A DNA stretch of 64,000 nt from Stieleria mannarensis (GTDB lineage: Bacteria > Planctomycetota > Planctomycetia > Pirellulales > Pirellulaceae), in contig NZ_JACEHH010000036.1 in NCBI RefSeq assembly GCF_014154935.1, positions 33,651 to 97,650 on the forward strand. Reading direction: 5' to 3'. Numbering within the stretch: position 1 is the first letter of the stretch; each line of letters starts with the position of its first letter. A program made the translations under genes and the position numbers. Positions 47,822 through 56,421 of this stretch are shown here, in pieces. The notes below the pieces were generated by a model. The model was not told where the DNA came from and ran no database searches. It saw only the letters and a program-made list of their open reading frames with translations.

Positions 47822-48888
47822 AGATCCAGTCCAAGGGCGGTGCTGCCGGCGGAGCCGAAACACTGGTTCCGATGAAGTCGCTCTACGATCGCATCGACCA
47901 GGTCCGCATGGTGCGAAAGGACCTGCCCAAACAGTTGCGCGACATCGCCGAAGAGATCCCCGGGGCTTGGACGCGAAACACGCTGCGTCAACTCGCCGTC
48001 GATCTGGACCGCAACGTCTCCTCGGCGCATTTGGTCGCCCACTATCCAGAACATTGTTGGCTGCTGACGCTTCAATCATCCGCGGCAACGACCGATGCGT
48101 TGACCGCGATGCTGGAACAATCCGCGTTTCAGCACGGCCTGCGAACCAAAAAGATCCGCACTATCGCCTATCCGGTCGTGCTGTTGGCGATCGCGGCCAC
48201 CTTGATGATTGCGGTGATCGCAATTCTGGTTCCGACCTTTGACGAGATGTATCGCGAGTTCGGGCTGCGGTTGCCGGCGACCACCGAAGCGTTGATCAAC
48301 ATCTCCAGAGCAGTCAACGCACAGCCGTTGGTCACCGTCGCATTGCTGATCGCGTTTCTCGCCAGCCTGGCCGGCGGGTTGTGGCTCTGGATCGGCGACG
48401 GTGCCCTGAAAACAAAACTGCTCGCCCCCAGGATCGACGGCCCGACGATCCGACAGTCGCTGGCGAAAATTTCGTTACAAGTGGCCGAGTTGCTCGATGA
48501 AGGCATCGCACTCGATCGCGCGCTCAAAATCGCCGCGGAGTCCGCTTCCGAGGTGACCATCAGAAGCCTGGTCGGCGACCTTGCGATTCAAGCTGGCCAT
48601 GACGCCGGAAATCTGCATCGCACACGTGCCGCGATGGTTTGCCCGCCGAACTTCCTGTTCGCGCTCAACCCTGCCAGCCAGTCCGCCGGGCGTATCGAAT
48701 CGACACCCAACACGACCATGCTTCGCGAACTGGCCACCAATTACCGCGAATTGTCGATTCGCCGCCGAGACTGGGTCGCCTTTGTGCTGGGGCAAGTCAC
48801 GGTCATTGGCGTCGGCTTGATGATCGGTTTTCTGGTGCTGGCCTTGTTTTCACCGATGGTCAGCCTGGTTTCGGCCCTCTCCTCGTAA
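47818..48888 (+). CDS. GspF/PilC-like inner-membrane protein 2
   Basis: 356 residues. It has two F-domains: a first helical region with the membrane pair around YPVVLLAIAATLMIAVIAILVPTF and VTVALLIAFLASLAGGLWLW (about 120-200), a second helical region with LLDEGIALDRALKIAAE (a typical GspF helix), and a final segment VTVIGVGLMIGFLVLALFSPM. The VPTFDEMYREFGLRLPATT stretch after the first membrane helix is a strong GspF/PilC signature. ATGA overlap upstream, eight bases to the next gene downstream. Confidence 0.85.
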   Translation: MKIQSKGGAAGGAETLVPMKSLYDRIDQVRMVRKDLPKQLRDIAEEIPGAWTRNTLRQLAVDLDRNVSSAHLVAHYPEHCWLLTLQSSAATTDALTAMLEQSAFQHGLRTKKIRTIAYPVVLLAIAATLMIAVIAILVPTFDEMYREFGLRLPATTEALINISRAVNAQPLVTVALLIAFLASLAGGLWLWIGDGALKTKLLAPRIDGPTIRQSLAKISLQVAELLDEGIALDRALKIAAESASEVTIRSLVGDLAIQAGHDAGNLHRTRAAMVCPPNFLFALNPASQSAGRIESTPNTTMLRELATNYRELSIRRRDWVAFVLGQVTVIGVGLMIGFLVLALFSPMVSLVSALSS

Positions 48889-48896
48889 TCGCCGCC

Positions 48897-49973
48897 ATGT
48901 TCAATTTCATCACCGGGCCTGTTCAATCGATCCTTCCCAGCGGGTTGGTCGGCAATACGACGCGCAGCAAGCAGCACGCGTTGCTGCGGATTCTCGCGCT
49001 CGCCCACTCGCAACGCCTGGACCCGAAACTGCTGATCCAGAATTTGGCCGCCGAACATCGTGGCCGCTACGGCAAAAAGCTGATGCTGCTTTATCACTGG
49101 ATCGCCGCCGGCAGTTCGATCGGCGCGGCGCTCGTGCACACGCCCGGTGCCTTGGACGACGACGACACGTTGGCCATTCAGTGTGCGATCGAAACCCGAA
49201 CGCTCGACGAAACCTTTGCATCGCTCCTGGAACGCAGCGACGTGGAGGACCAATCGTCGGTCGGTGAAGTCATCCGCGGCACCCTCGGCTATGTGCTCGC
49301 CGTGCTCTGCTTTGCCCTCCTGGTCGGTTCGTTCTTGATGCTTTTCATCGTCCCGATCATCGAAGACATGTTCGAAGAATTCGCGTTGGAGTTGCCGCCG
49401 TTGATGTTGGCCGTTGTCGAATTCGGCGATACCTTCTCCGCCACACTGACCTTCGTCTTTCTGTTTGCCCTGCCCTGCGGGATCTTGCTGCTGTTTGAAG
49501 ACGTGCGGCGCAGAATCCGCTATTCGCCGCTGGGCAGAATGCTGCCGACTGCGGCGGAGCGACAATCCGCCGGACTGCTGCGTCTGTTGGCGATCCCGAC
49601 CGCCCAGAGCCTACCCATCGCACCGACCTTAACCGCGGCGGCACAGTTCCACCCGGACCGCAGCTACCGCAAACGATTGCTACGGGCCCGCACCGAAGCT
49701 CAAAACGATGACGACGTTTGGGCTCAATTGGCCCGACAAAGATTGATCGACGGCGACCAAGCCACCCAGATCGGCAAGATCAACGCCTTGCCACTGCGGG
49801 CCTGGACCCTCAACACGTTGGCGATGCAGAAACGACGACGCGCCGATCGCAAAGCCGAATTGTTGGCCCGCACATTGCAACACGTCCCGATCATTCTGCT
49901 CGGACTGTTCGTCGGCTGGATCACGATCGCCGTCATGCAAACCCTGACCAACCTGGTCCATTCACTCGCCTAA
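48897..49973 (+). CDS. GspF/PilC-like inner-membrane protein 3
   Basis: 358 residues from the ATG at 48897; an earlier in-frame start would overlap the preceding gene by 250 bases. A first helical domain leads to membrane segments (LAVLCFALLVGSFLMLFIVPII; AVVEFGDTFSATLTFVFLFALPCGILLLF), a second helical domain, and a last segment HVPIILLGLFVGWITIAVM. The IVPIIEDMFEEFALELPPL stretch mirrors the GspF signature of gene 2. It is the third F-like protein in a row, an arrangement not seen in standard systems, which have one. Confidence 0.82.
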   Translation: MFNFITGPVQSILPSGLVGNTTRSKQHALLRILALAHSQRLDPKLLIQNLAAEHRGRYGKKLMLLYHWIAAGSSIGAALVHTPGALDDDDTLAIQCAIETRTLDETFASLLERSDVEDQSSVGEVIRGTLGYVLAVLCFALLVGSFLMLFIVPIIEDMFEEFALELPPLMLAVVEFGDTFSATLTFVFLFALPCGILLLFEDVRRRIRYSPLGRMLPTAAERQSAGLLRLLAIPTAQSLPIAPTLTAAAQFHPDRSYRKRLLRARTEAQNDDDVWAQLARQRLIDGDQATQIGKINALPLRAWTLNTLAMQKRRRADRKAELLARTLQHVPIILLGLFVGWITIAVMQTLTNLVHSLA

Positions 49974-49986
49974 CTCACCGACATCA

Positions 49987-50466
49987 ATGAATCATTCTCG
50001 CCCCCCCCAGCGAACTCGCCACAGGCCGAAAGGCCTGGTCCTGCTGGAGACCCTGATCGCAGCCGGCGTCACGCTGGTCATGCTGTCGGTCGCCGTCCCG
50101 ATGGTGATTCGTTCGGCACGCATCTGGAAACAAACCCAGCATCAACAGTTTGCCGCCGACGAACTGCAGGGGCAAATGGATCGTCTGATTGCGATGCCGT
50201 CCCAGCAACGCGCCCGGGCGTTGGAAAACCTGACGTTGTCACCCGAAATTCAAAACGTCCTGTACGACGCAAGAATCGAAGCAGCGACGATCGACGACCA
50301 AGACGGAAAACGCATCGAGTTGTCGATCGACTGGACCCGAGTCGGTGCGCCGCCACCGGTTCGGCTGGTCGCCTGGATCAATCCGTTCCCCGAGGCGACT
50401 TCACCCGCGCCCGATTCCACCGACACCCCGGATCCCGCAGCGGGTGACCAGGAGGACGAACAATGA
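49987..50466 (+). CDS. Pseudopilin-like protein 1
   Basis: 159 residues. A basic leader (about 16 residues) is followed by GLVLLETLIAAGVTLVMLSV. This matches a class III (type IV pilin) signal: cleavage after Gly, with Glu at +5 or close and a hydrophobic helix. The rest is a small alpha/beta globular domain. It should be processed by a prepilin peptidase, which is not encoded in this window, and join a pseudopilus. ATGA overlap with the next gene. Confidence 0.82.
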   Translation: MNHSRPPQRTRHRPKGLVLLETLIAAGVTLVMLSVAVPMVIRSARIWKQTQHQQFAADELQGQMDRLIAMPSQQRARALENLTLSPEIQNVLYDARIEAATIDDQDGKRIELSIDWTRVGAPPPVRLVAWINPFPEATSPAPDSTDTPDPAAGDQEDEQ

Positions 50467-50999
50467 GTTTGCATCGCCACGGACGCCAAACCCGGCGTGG
50501 GTTCACACTTCGTGAACTCTCGATCGCGATCGCACTGGGCGGCACCGTCATGACCGTTGCGATCTCGCTGGTGCATCACGCATTCGACTGGTCCAGCGTC
50601 GCCCGACATCGCCGCATGGATGACCAAACCTTTTTCCATCTCAGCCGGCAACTCCGCAGCGATTTGCATGTCGCCCGCGAGGCGGACCTGCAAACCAGCG
50701 ACACCTCCGGCCAGACGCTGCAACTATCCATCGTCGGTGGCAACGACGTCGTCTACGCGATCGCCGATCAATCCGTCACACGCACCGAAACCAAACAGGA
50801 CGCCGTCGTCCGCAATGAATCGTATCGCTTCAAACGCCCGCGGACTGTGTCGCTGAAACGATCGGAATCCGAAAACGAGATCCAGCTGGACGTCAAATCG
50901 GCCACGCCCTTTGACGCGTCCGAAGTCCCGCTCTGGCGATCGCTGCGGACGTCGATCGGCTTGCGACTACGTCATCAAAACGGAGACATCGAATCATGA
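50463..50999 (+). CDS. Pseudopilin-like protein 2
   Basis: 178 residues. RRGFTLRELSIAIALGGTVM is a clear prepilin signal: cleavage after Gly, Glu at +5, then a hydrophobic helix. The globular part is charged and beta-rich, like minor pseudopilins of the GspJ type, but I cannot assign the exact class. It overlaps both neighbours by ATGA. Confidence 0.85.
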   Translation: MSLHRHGRQTRRGFTLRELSIAIALGGTVMTVAISLVHHAFDWSSVARHRRMDDQTFFHLSRQLRSDLHVAREADLQTSDTSGQTLQLSIVGGNDVVYAIADQSVTRTETKQDAVVRNESYRFKRPRTVSLKRSESENEIQLDVKSATPFDASEVPLWRSLRTSIGLRLRHQNGDIES

Positions 51000-51373
51000 G
51001 GTACCCGCCACGACGACGACGCGGCACGCTGATGGTCGGTGTCCTGGCTTGCCTGGTCGTCGTCGCATCGTTGATCGGATTGATCGCCAAAGATGCCTTG
51101 GCCGCGCGGCGTGAAACGCGTCTCCGCCTGCAACTGCATCAAACCCAGCGGTTGTTGGACGCGGGGATTCTGCGGGCGGCAATCCGAACCAAACAAGCCC
51201 CCGACTACACAGGTGAAACGTGGCAACCCACGTTGTCCTTTGCCGGACAAGACGCCGACGCGATCGTCACGATTTCCGTCAACGCCGATCAAACCACCGT
51301 GACCGCCAAACTCGGTCGCGCCCCGAACATCACCACCCAATCCTACGTTTACTCAACGAGCGAAGTCCAATGA
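50996..51373 (+). CDS. Small membrane-anchored component, pseudopilin-like protein 3
   Basis: 125 residues. A very basic leader (RYPPRRRRGTL) is followed by a hydrophobic helix (MVGVLACLVVVASLIGLIA) and a helix with RRETRLRLQLHQTQRLLDAGILRAA, then a short beta domain. The canonical Glu at +5 is missing, as in GspK-type minor pseudopilins and in some non-pilin anchors. Overlap with both neighbours places it in the same complex. Confidence 0.75.
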   Translation: MRYPPRRRRGTLMVGVLACLVVVASLIGLIAKDALAARRETRLRLQLHQTQRLLDAGILRAAIRTKQAPDYTGETWQPTLSFAGQDADAIVTISVNADQTTVTAKLGRAPNITTQSYVYSTSEVQ

Positions 51374-52209
51374 AACGAAACGCGTTTACCCTTGTCGAAC
51401 TCCTCGTCGTGATCGCGATCATCGGAGTCCTGGTCGGTTTGTTGTTGCCGGCCGTCCAAGCCGCACGTGAAGCCGCACGCCGAATGTCCTGCAGCAACAA
51501 TATGGTGCAGGTCAGCCTGGCAGTTCATCACTATGAATTCTCCATGGAACATTTGCCCGACGGAGTGACCGACGACGAAGGCCCGATTCGCAACGAAGAA
51601 AACGCCGGCAACCACATCGGATGGATGGCACGCATCTTGCCCTACATCGAACAGCAAGGCGCATTCGCAAAACTGGACCTTAGCAAAAGTGCCTACAGCC
51701 CCGAAAACGCCGAAGTCCGCTCCTACGGAATTCCGACCTTTCGCTGCCCCTCCAATCCAACGATGTTCGGCAGCGATGGGCTGAACCGCGTCGGCACGTC
51801 AGACTACGCCGGCTGCTATCACGACGTCGAAGCCCCGATCGATGACGACAACAACGGCATCTTCTTCTTAAACAGCTCGCTCCGTTTCGCCCAGATCACC
51901 GACGGGACGACCAACACGATCATGACCGGCGAACACCTGGGGGACAAAGACCCATTGGGATGGATCACGGGCACGCGGGCCACGTTGCGCAACACCGATG
52001 AGTTCATCGACCGAAGCTACAACGACCACATCAACCAAGAACTCACCGCGTTGGAAGTCGGCGGGTACGACAGCTACCACGCCGGCGGAGGCAATTTCGG
52101 CATGGCCGACGGCGCCGTCGTGTTCCTCACGCACAACATCGACCCACAGGTCTACCGCCACCTCGGAAACCGATCCGACGGCGAACTGATCGACGAAACC
52201 GAGCGTTGA
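51370..52209 (+). CDS. DUF1559 pilin-like protein
   Basis: 279 residues from the ATG at 51370, which overlaps the preceding stop. The N-terminus KRNAFTLVELLVVIAIIGVL is a textbook prepilin signal with Glu at +5, followed by LLPAVQAAREAARRMSCSNN, the hallmark of the DUF1559 family that is greatly expanded in planctomycetes. The C-terminal part holds the H-X9-DG-like segment YHAGGGNFGMADGAVVFL typical of the family. It is the last gene of the operon and could be the major structural pilin. A convergent M56 gene ends 38 bases downstream. Confidence 0.93.
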   Translation: MKRNAFTLVELLVVIAIIGVLVGLLLPAVQAAREAARRMSCSNNMVQVSLAVHHYEFSMEHLPDGVTDDEGPIRNEENAGNHIGWMARILPYIEQQGAFAKLDLSKSAYSPENAEVRSYGIPTFRCPSNPTMFGSDGLNRVGTSDYAGCYHDVEAPIDDDNNGIFFLNSSLRFAQITDGTTNTIMTGEHLGDKDPLGWITGTRATLRNTDEFIDRSYNDHINQELTALEVGGYDSYHAGGGNFGMADGAVVFLTHNIDPQVYRHLGNRSDGELIDETER

Positions 52210-52247
52210 TCGCGACTTCACTGCCCCCGAAACGTCAACCCGATTCG

Positions 52248-54899
52248 CTACCGACGCTCAAGCCGGACGTAGTTATCATCGTCTTCGGCCACATGCAACG
52301 TGGCGAACTTGGGCGTCACGATGCCGTTCTCGACTCGCTCTCCCTCCTCGATCTCCCAGTGGTAAATTCGAGAAAGGAACGGATTGGACCGAATTGATTC
52401 CCAATTTCGGATTGGCATGACGAACTTGCCATCGGCCTGAGTGACCGCCCGATTTCCGTGGACATGCCGGCCTGAACGCTGGAAAACCACCGTTGCTCCG
52501 ACAATCGGGTTCCCCGACGAATCAGTCAGTTGCCCCCGGGTCATCCTCTTGAGCGGCAACAGGAACGGCGCCAAGTCCAGTTGCTCGGCATCGTCGGAAA
52601 TGGTCAGCGGATCTGTCCGGGGATACTCATATCGCTCGTACAACGACCAGTCTGTGCCCATCGACACGACCCGCACGATGTCGCCTGCAGACGCATGAAT
52701 CTTGAATTTGCCATGATCGTCAGTCAATGTGTTGCGACCAGTCACAAGGCTCCCGCGTGACTGAACCGACACCCTCGCCCCGCCGACCGGTTGGCGGGAA
52801 TCAGCCTTCAAGACGCGTCCGCTGACCTCCACCGCACGAACGGTCTGGATCTCCAGATCCAGGACTTCGCCGGCGCGGACCTCCAAGTCTTGTGTTGCAA
52901 TCGACGGCAAGAACTTCAATTCGTCATCCCAGTTGATGTAAAGCACCAGGTTTCGACTGGAGGGATAGGCGGGGACATAAAAACGCCCCGTTTGATCAAT
53001 CTGAACTCGAGCATATCCCGCAGGATCTTCGCCCAATAGCGAAAGAATTGACAACTCGGTCCCGGCGATCCGTTCCGGATGATCCGTCACCACTCGGCCG
53101 CGAATCTCCCCGACGTCCTGCAAACGAAGGTTCCCCGCCGGGCGAAACAACTGTGTCCCGAATCGATCCGATCGCACGGCGATTCTGTTGCCTCCACTCA
53201 GCGGAATCGCACTGATCCAAGCCTTCCCTTTTGCATCCGTGCGAACGGCAATCCTTTCGGCTAGCGAGTGGGGAATCTTCCCAGCGAGCCCCCTTCGTTC
53301 GTCGACCGCACAGATTCCGTCGACCACCCGTACAGTGTCAATTGGCAGCGACTCTGGAAAAACGACCGCCCCAGACAACTCTGATCCACCGGGATCGAAC
53401 ACCCGCACTGATTGCTTTTGTTCGTGAGGCAATCGGATCTCCACTCCGCTGGCACTGGATTGATCAACCACTAACTCGGCGAACGATGCACCGCGAATCG
53501 CGTGCCCATCGGCATGGAACCAGGCAAGGGGTGATCGTATTTCGCCGGAAACCACACGAAATCGCAGAGTGAATGATCCGTCGTCCGCCGTTTGTCCTTG
53601 AATCGTCTTGCGCGACAGATCGTCAGAGTAGACGGAGTAATAGATCGCAGCACCTGGAAGAGGTGCTCCGCCAGCATCGAGCACGCGTCCCGAGACCACC
53701 TTCCAATCAATTTCCTCCTCCTTGATTGCCGTTCCCGATTGGCGGGGCTGACCGCCGATCATTCCGTCACCCGCAGCAACGACCGGTCGGCTTCCAGGTT
53801 GTTTCGGCGGAGCGTCGGCGCCCACCATACCGATTCCAATCAGGCACATGCCAATAAAGAGCACAACCCTCACCATCCCTCCCCGGCCGACCGGCCTTCG
53901 ATCAACCCTCTCCTTCATCACCGAGCGAATTCGCTTTTCGATTCTGCCGCTTGATGCCATCGCGACCCCCAGATTGCGAGAAATCGGACGCAAGAACGCC
54001 CCCGAAACGATCGCGAGTAGACAGCGTGCATACTGATCCGATGCGACGCCGGCGTTTAAGACACGATCATCACAGGCACACTCACGAAGAGATGCACATT
54101 GATGCCTGGCGTACCAGTAAAGTGGGTGAAACCAGTACAAAACCCCAGCCAGTTCAACGAGACAATGCCACAGCGGATCCCGTCGCGCAACATGCCCCAG
54201 TTCATGCATCATGACGATCCGACGGCTATCCGTGGTCGACAAAGCCATCGCAGCGGGCAAAACGATTTTCGGAAACAAAACCCCAGTTGCCATCGGGATC
54301 ACATCCGATTTCGCGATCATCAACTCGACGTGGCGGTGAATTCCCATCATGGAAATGCAAGCCCTGAACTCTCGATCCAGCGCAGGGGCAATCCCCGTCC
54401 GCCGACACGTGATCGAAGCCAGCCAAACGAATGATATCAACAATCGAATTGAGACGATCGCGCTGCCCACCATCCAGACGAACAGGCACACAGCCGGCAT
54501 CGACCAACGCGTCACCGAATCGAGGCCCGTCGGCTGCACTCCCGACCGGTGTATCTGATGATCTATGGTGCAGTGTTTCCGTTCATCGCCATGTTCATCC
54601 CGGGTCGCAATCCATGGACTTGAAATCGCGTCACCAGGGAACCTGACGCTTTCCTCTGAATCGTTCGCGTTTGTTTCTATGGCCAAACCGTCAAAACTTG
54701 GCAGCACGGCCAACCGCGGCCCGAAAGCCACGACAGATGGCACTACCATCAATCCGATCAACCCACCGGCCCACAATCCATGACGATTCGCAGCGGATCG
54801 GTTCCGCCAGAAGACAGATGCGAAGCAAAGCACGAGCAGCAGCACCGTTGCGCCAACAACACTGTCAACCATCCATCGAATCAAGTTCGGCTCAATCAT
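52248..54899 (-). CDS. BlaR1/M56-type membrane metallopeptidase with carboxypeptidase-regulatory-like repeats
   Basis: 883 residues. The N-terminal half has membrane segments (about 14-30, 42-60, 135-162 and around 250) and the M56 site MHELGHVARRD (H232, E233, H236), with Glu273 in RECACDD as the likely third ligand. A further membrane segment (VVLFIGMCLIGIGMVGA) leads to a large outside domain. At least three carboxypeptidase-regulatory-like beta domains are visible (VSGRVLDAGGAPLPGA, VSGRVLKADSRQPVGGA, RGQLTDSSGNPIVGA). In this family a signal outside activates the inner protease, which relieves the BlaI-type repressor. Its start overlaps the repressor gene by eight bases. Confidence 0.92.
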   Translation of the reverse strand: MIEPNLIRWMVDSVVGATVLLLVLCFASVFWRNRSAANRHGLWAGGLIGLMVVPSVVAFGPRLAVLPSFDGLAIETNANDSEESVRFPGDAISSPWIATRDEHGDERKHCTIDHQIHRSGVQPTGLDSVTRWSMPAVCLFVWMVGSAIVSIRLLISFVWLASITCRRTGIAPALDREFRACISMMGIHRHVELMIAKSDVIPMATGVLFPKIVLPAAMALSTTDSRRIVMMHELGHVARRDPLWHCLVELAGVLYWFHPLYWYARHQCASLRECACDDRVLNAGVASDQYARCLLAIVSGAFLRPISRNLGVAMASSGRIEKRIRSVMKERVDRRPVGRGGMVRVVLFIGMCLIGIGMVGADAPPKQPGSRPVVAAGDGMIGGQPRQSGTAIKEEEIDWKVVSGRVLDAGGAPLPGAAIYYSVYSDDLSRKTIQGQTADDGSFTLRFRVVSGEIRSPLAWFHADGHAIRGASFAELVVDQSSASGVEIRLPHEQKQSVRVFDPGGSELSGAVVFPESLPIDTVRVVDGICAVDERRGLAGKIPHSLAERIAVRTDAKGKAWISAIPLSGGNRIAVRSDRFGTQLFRPAGNLRLQDVGEIRGRVVTDHPERIAGTELSILSLLGEDPAGYARVQIDQTGRFYVPAYPSSRNLVLYINWDDELKFLPSIATQDLEVRAGEVLDLEIQTVRAVEVSGRVLKADSRQPVGGARVSVQSRGSLVTGRNTLTDDHGKFKIHASAGDIVRVVSMGTDWSLYERYEYPRTDPLTISDDAEQLDLAPFLLPLKRMTRGQLTDSSGNPIVGATVVFQRSGRHVHGNRAVTQADGKFVMPIRNWESIRSNPFLSRIYHWEIEEGERVENGIVTPKFATLHVAEDDDNYVRLERR

Positions 54900-55284
54900 T
54901 GTCAGACTCCTTTTGTTTCAAGTCCTCGATCACCTGCTCCAATCGTTTGACATCCGCCTGCGTTAAACGGCTGCCCGGGCGTTCCAAATGTGTGGCGAGT
55001 GCCGCACCGATCGATCCTTCAAAGAACGTGTCGATCACTTGCCGCAACGCTTTCACACCGGCGCGGGGCTTGGACTGCTTCGCCAAATAGACGAATTCGC
55101 GGCCCACTTTCTTCCGCTTCAGATGGCCTTTTTCCATCAGGATTGCCAGCATCCTGCGAACGGCCATCGGGGTGGGGTTGCCATCAAGCCGCTGACAAAC
55201 CTGATGGACGGTCGCCTCACGGGCGGAAAAGATGATCTCCATGATCTCTCGTTCACGACGAGAGAGACTGGTCAAGTTCGTCAT
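54892..55284 (-). CDS. BlaI/MecI/CopY-type transcriptional repressor
   Basis: 130 residues from the ATG at 55284, which has GGAAG upstream; a GTG at 55314 is an alternative. The winged helix is clear: LSRREREIMEIIFSAREATVHQVCQRL, then PMAVRRMLAILMEKGHLKRKKVGREFVYLA. The C-terminal half is a dimerisation region (DTFFEGSIGAALATHLE). It pairs with the downstream M56 gene, the classic sensor/repressor arrangement, and probably controls its own promoter. Confidence 0.93.
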   Translation of the reverse strand: MTNLTSLSRREREIMEIIFSAREATVHQVCQRLDGNPTPMAVRRMLAILMEKGHLKRKKVGREFVYLAKQSKPRAGVKALRQVIDTFFEGSIGAALATHLERPGSRLTQADVKRLEQVIEDLKQKESDND

Positions 55285-55330
55285 CGCGCGCTTCCAGTTC
55301 GATTCTTGAGCCACAACACAGCGCTATTTT

Positions 55331-55372
55331 TTTAGCGTTTCCGAACCCCAGATGCAATTACAAAACGCTAAA
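55331..55372. promoter_or_regulatory. Probable BlaI-type operator dyad
   Basis: Perfect 10-bp arms TTTAGCGTTT (55331-55340) and AAACGCTAAA (55363-55372), 22 bases apart, lie 47 bases upstream of the repressor start in an AT-rich patch that is likely its promoter. A further GCGCTA half-site lies at 55321. Operator function is inferred from position and symmetry. Confidence 0.6.
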
Positions 55373-55458
55373 TTTTGTGCGCACGGAGGTGGATGGGGTC
55401 AGCTGCGCCGAGAAGAGATCGGACACCTCGACAGGCCATCAATGTCGATGCGAAGGTG

Positions 55459-56421
55459 TTACCCCAAAACCCGATCCACCATGCGGCGGCTGTAGTCGGT
55501 CAGCTTGGGGTGCGTCGCACACCAGCCGCACAGGAAACGATGAAAATCGGCCCAGGCCCAAGGGAACAGCCAGCGCCATTCCTGTTCCAGTTCGTCGCTC
55601 ACCGCCGGAGCGACGCGCGAGCGCAGAGCATGGAAATAGACGTCCAAACACTGCATTTCGCGGCGATCGCATTGCTCGTCGCTCAGGCAACTGCCCATCA
55701 GATACGCCAAGTCCTTCATCCCGCAGCCGCCGCCGACGTATTGAAAGTCGACCGCGGCAACCGTGTCACGGTCGCCGGCGAAACAAAAGTTGGCGACCTT
55801 GGCGTCCCCGTGCACCAGCGTTTTGAAGCGACATCCCGACAAGCGGGCGTCGATCTTGGCGGCGGCATCCTTCAGCGGCCCCGGTTGCATCGCCGCCCAT
55901 TCGTCCGGCCGCGTGTCCAGGTGCCAATACGTTCCGGTTTCCCAAAGCCCGGTCGGGTCTCGATCTAAAAACGTGGCGTGAAAGTTCGCCAGCCAACGGA
56001 TGCATGCGAAAAGCTGCGGATCACTTAGCCGACCGCAACGATTGGGAAAACCCGCCGCATCCAGATCCTCCAACACCAGCACACGACCGCCGGCAAGCGA
56101 CTCGATCGCGTAGCATGCCGGGACGCGACAACGCGAATCACAATGACGGCTCCAGTCGCGATACCAATTCGTTTCGACTTCATAGGAACGCAGCTTGCGG
56201 GCGTGCGAAACATCGCCCGACCAGCCACGTGGATTGGCAACCCCAAACCCCGGCGGGGCGATGTGTTTGGCGATCACCGATGACGGCACATGATCCCCGC
56301 GGAGCGTCATCCGCAGGATTTGTCCGTAGCCGCTCCAGAGCGATTGGATCGGTTCGACGTCGATCACGCCGTCGGCACCCACCGCGTCACAGACGAAAGA
56401 CTGAAGTTCGCGTTCGTTCAT
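55459..56421 (-). CDS. APH/choline-kinase-like small-molecule kinase
   Basis: 320 residues. Features of the aminoglycoside phosphotransferase/ecdysteroid-kinase-like fold are present: VIAKHIAP (Lys for ATP), VLVLEDLDAAGFP hinge, LVHGDAKVANFCF (catalytic loop with HGD and Asn) and AAVDFQYVGGG (metal-binding Asp). The nearest pattern is the ecdysteroid-kinase-like group (HGDAKVANF, DFQ); the substrate is unknown. The gene overlaps the end of pyruvate kinase by ATGA, so both are made from one transcript. Confidence 0.88.
   Translation of the reverse strand: MNERELQSFVCDAVGADGVIDVEPIQSLWSGYGQILRMTLRGDHVPSSVIAKHIAPPGFGVANPRGWSGDVSHARKLRSYEVETNWYRDWSRHCDSRCRVPACYAIESLAGGRVLVLEDLDAAGFPNRCGRLSDPQLFACIRWLANFHATFLDRDPTGLWETGTYWHLDTRPDEWAAMQPGPLKDAAAKIDARLSGCRFKTLVHGDAKVANFCFAGDRDTVAAVDFQYVGGGCGMKDLAYLMGSCLSDEQCDRREMQCLDVYFHALRSRVAPAVSDELEQEWRWLFPWAWADFHRFLCGWCATHPKLTDYSRRMVDRVLG

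Noticed and set aside
48639..48896. Earlier start for the third GspF-like gene
   Set aside because: It would overlap the preceding GspF-like gene by 250 bases, and the N-terminal extension is out of character for the family.
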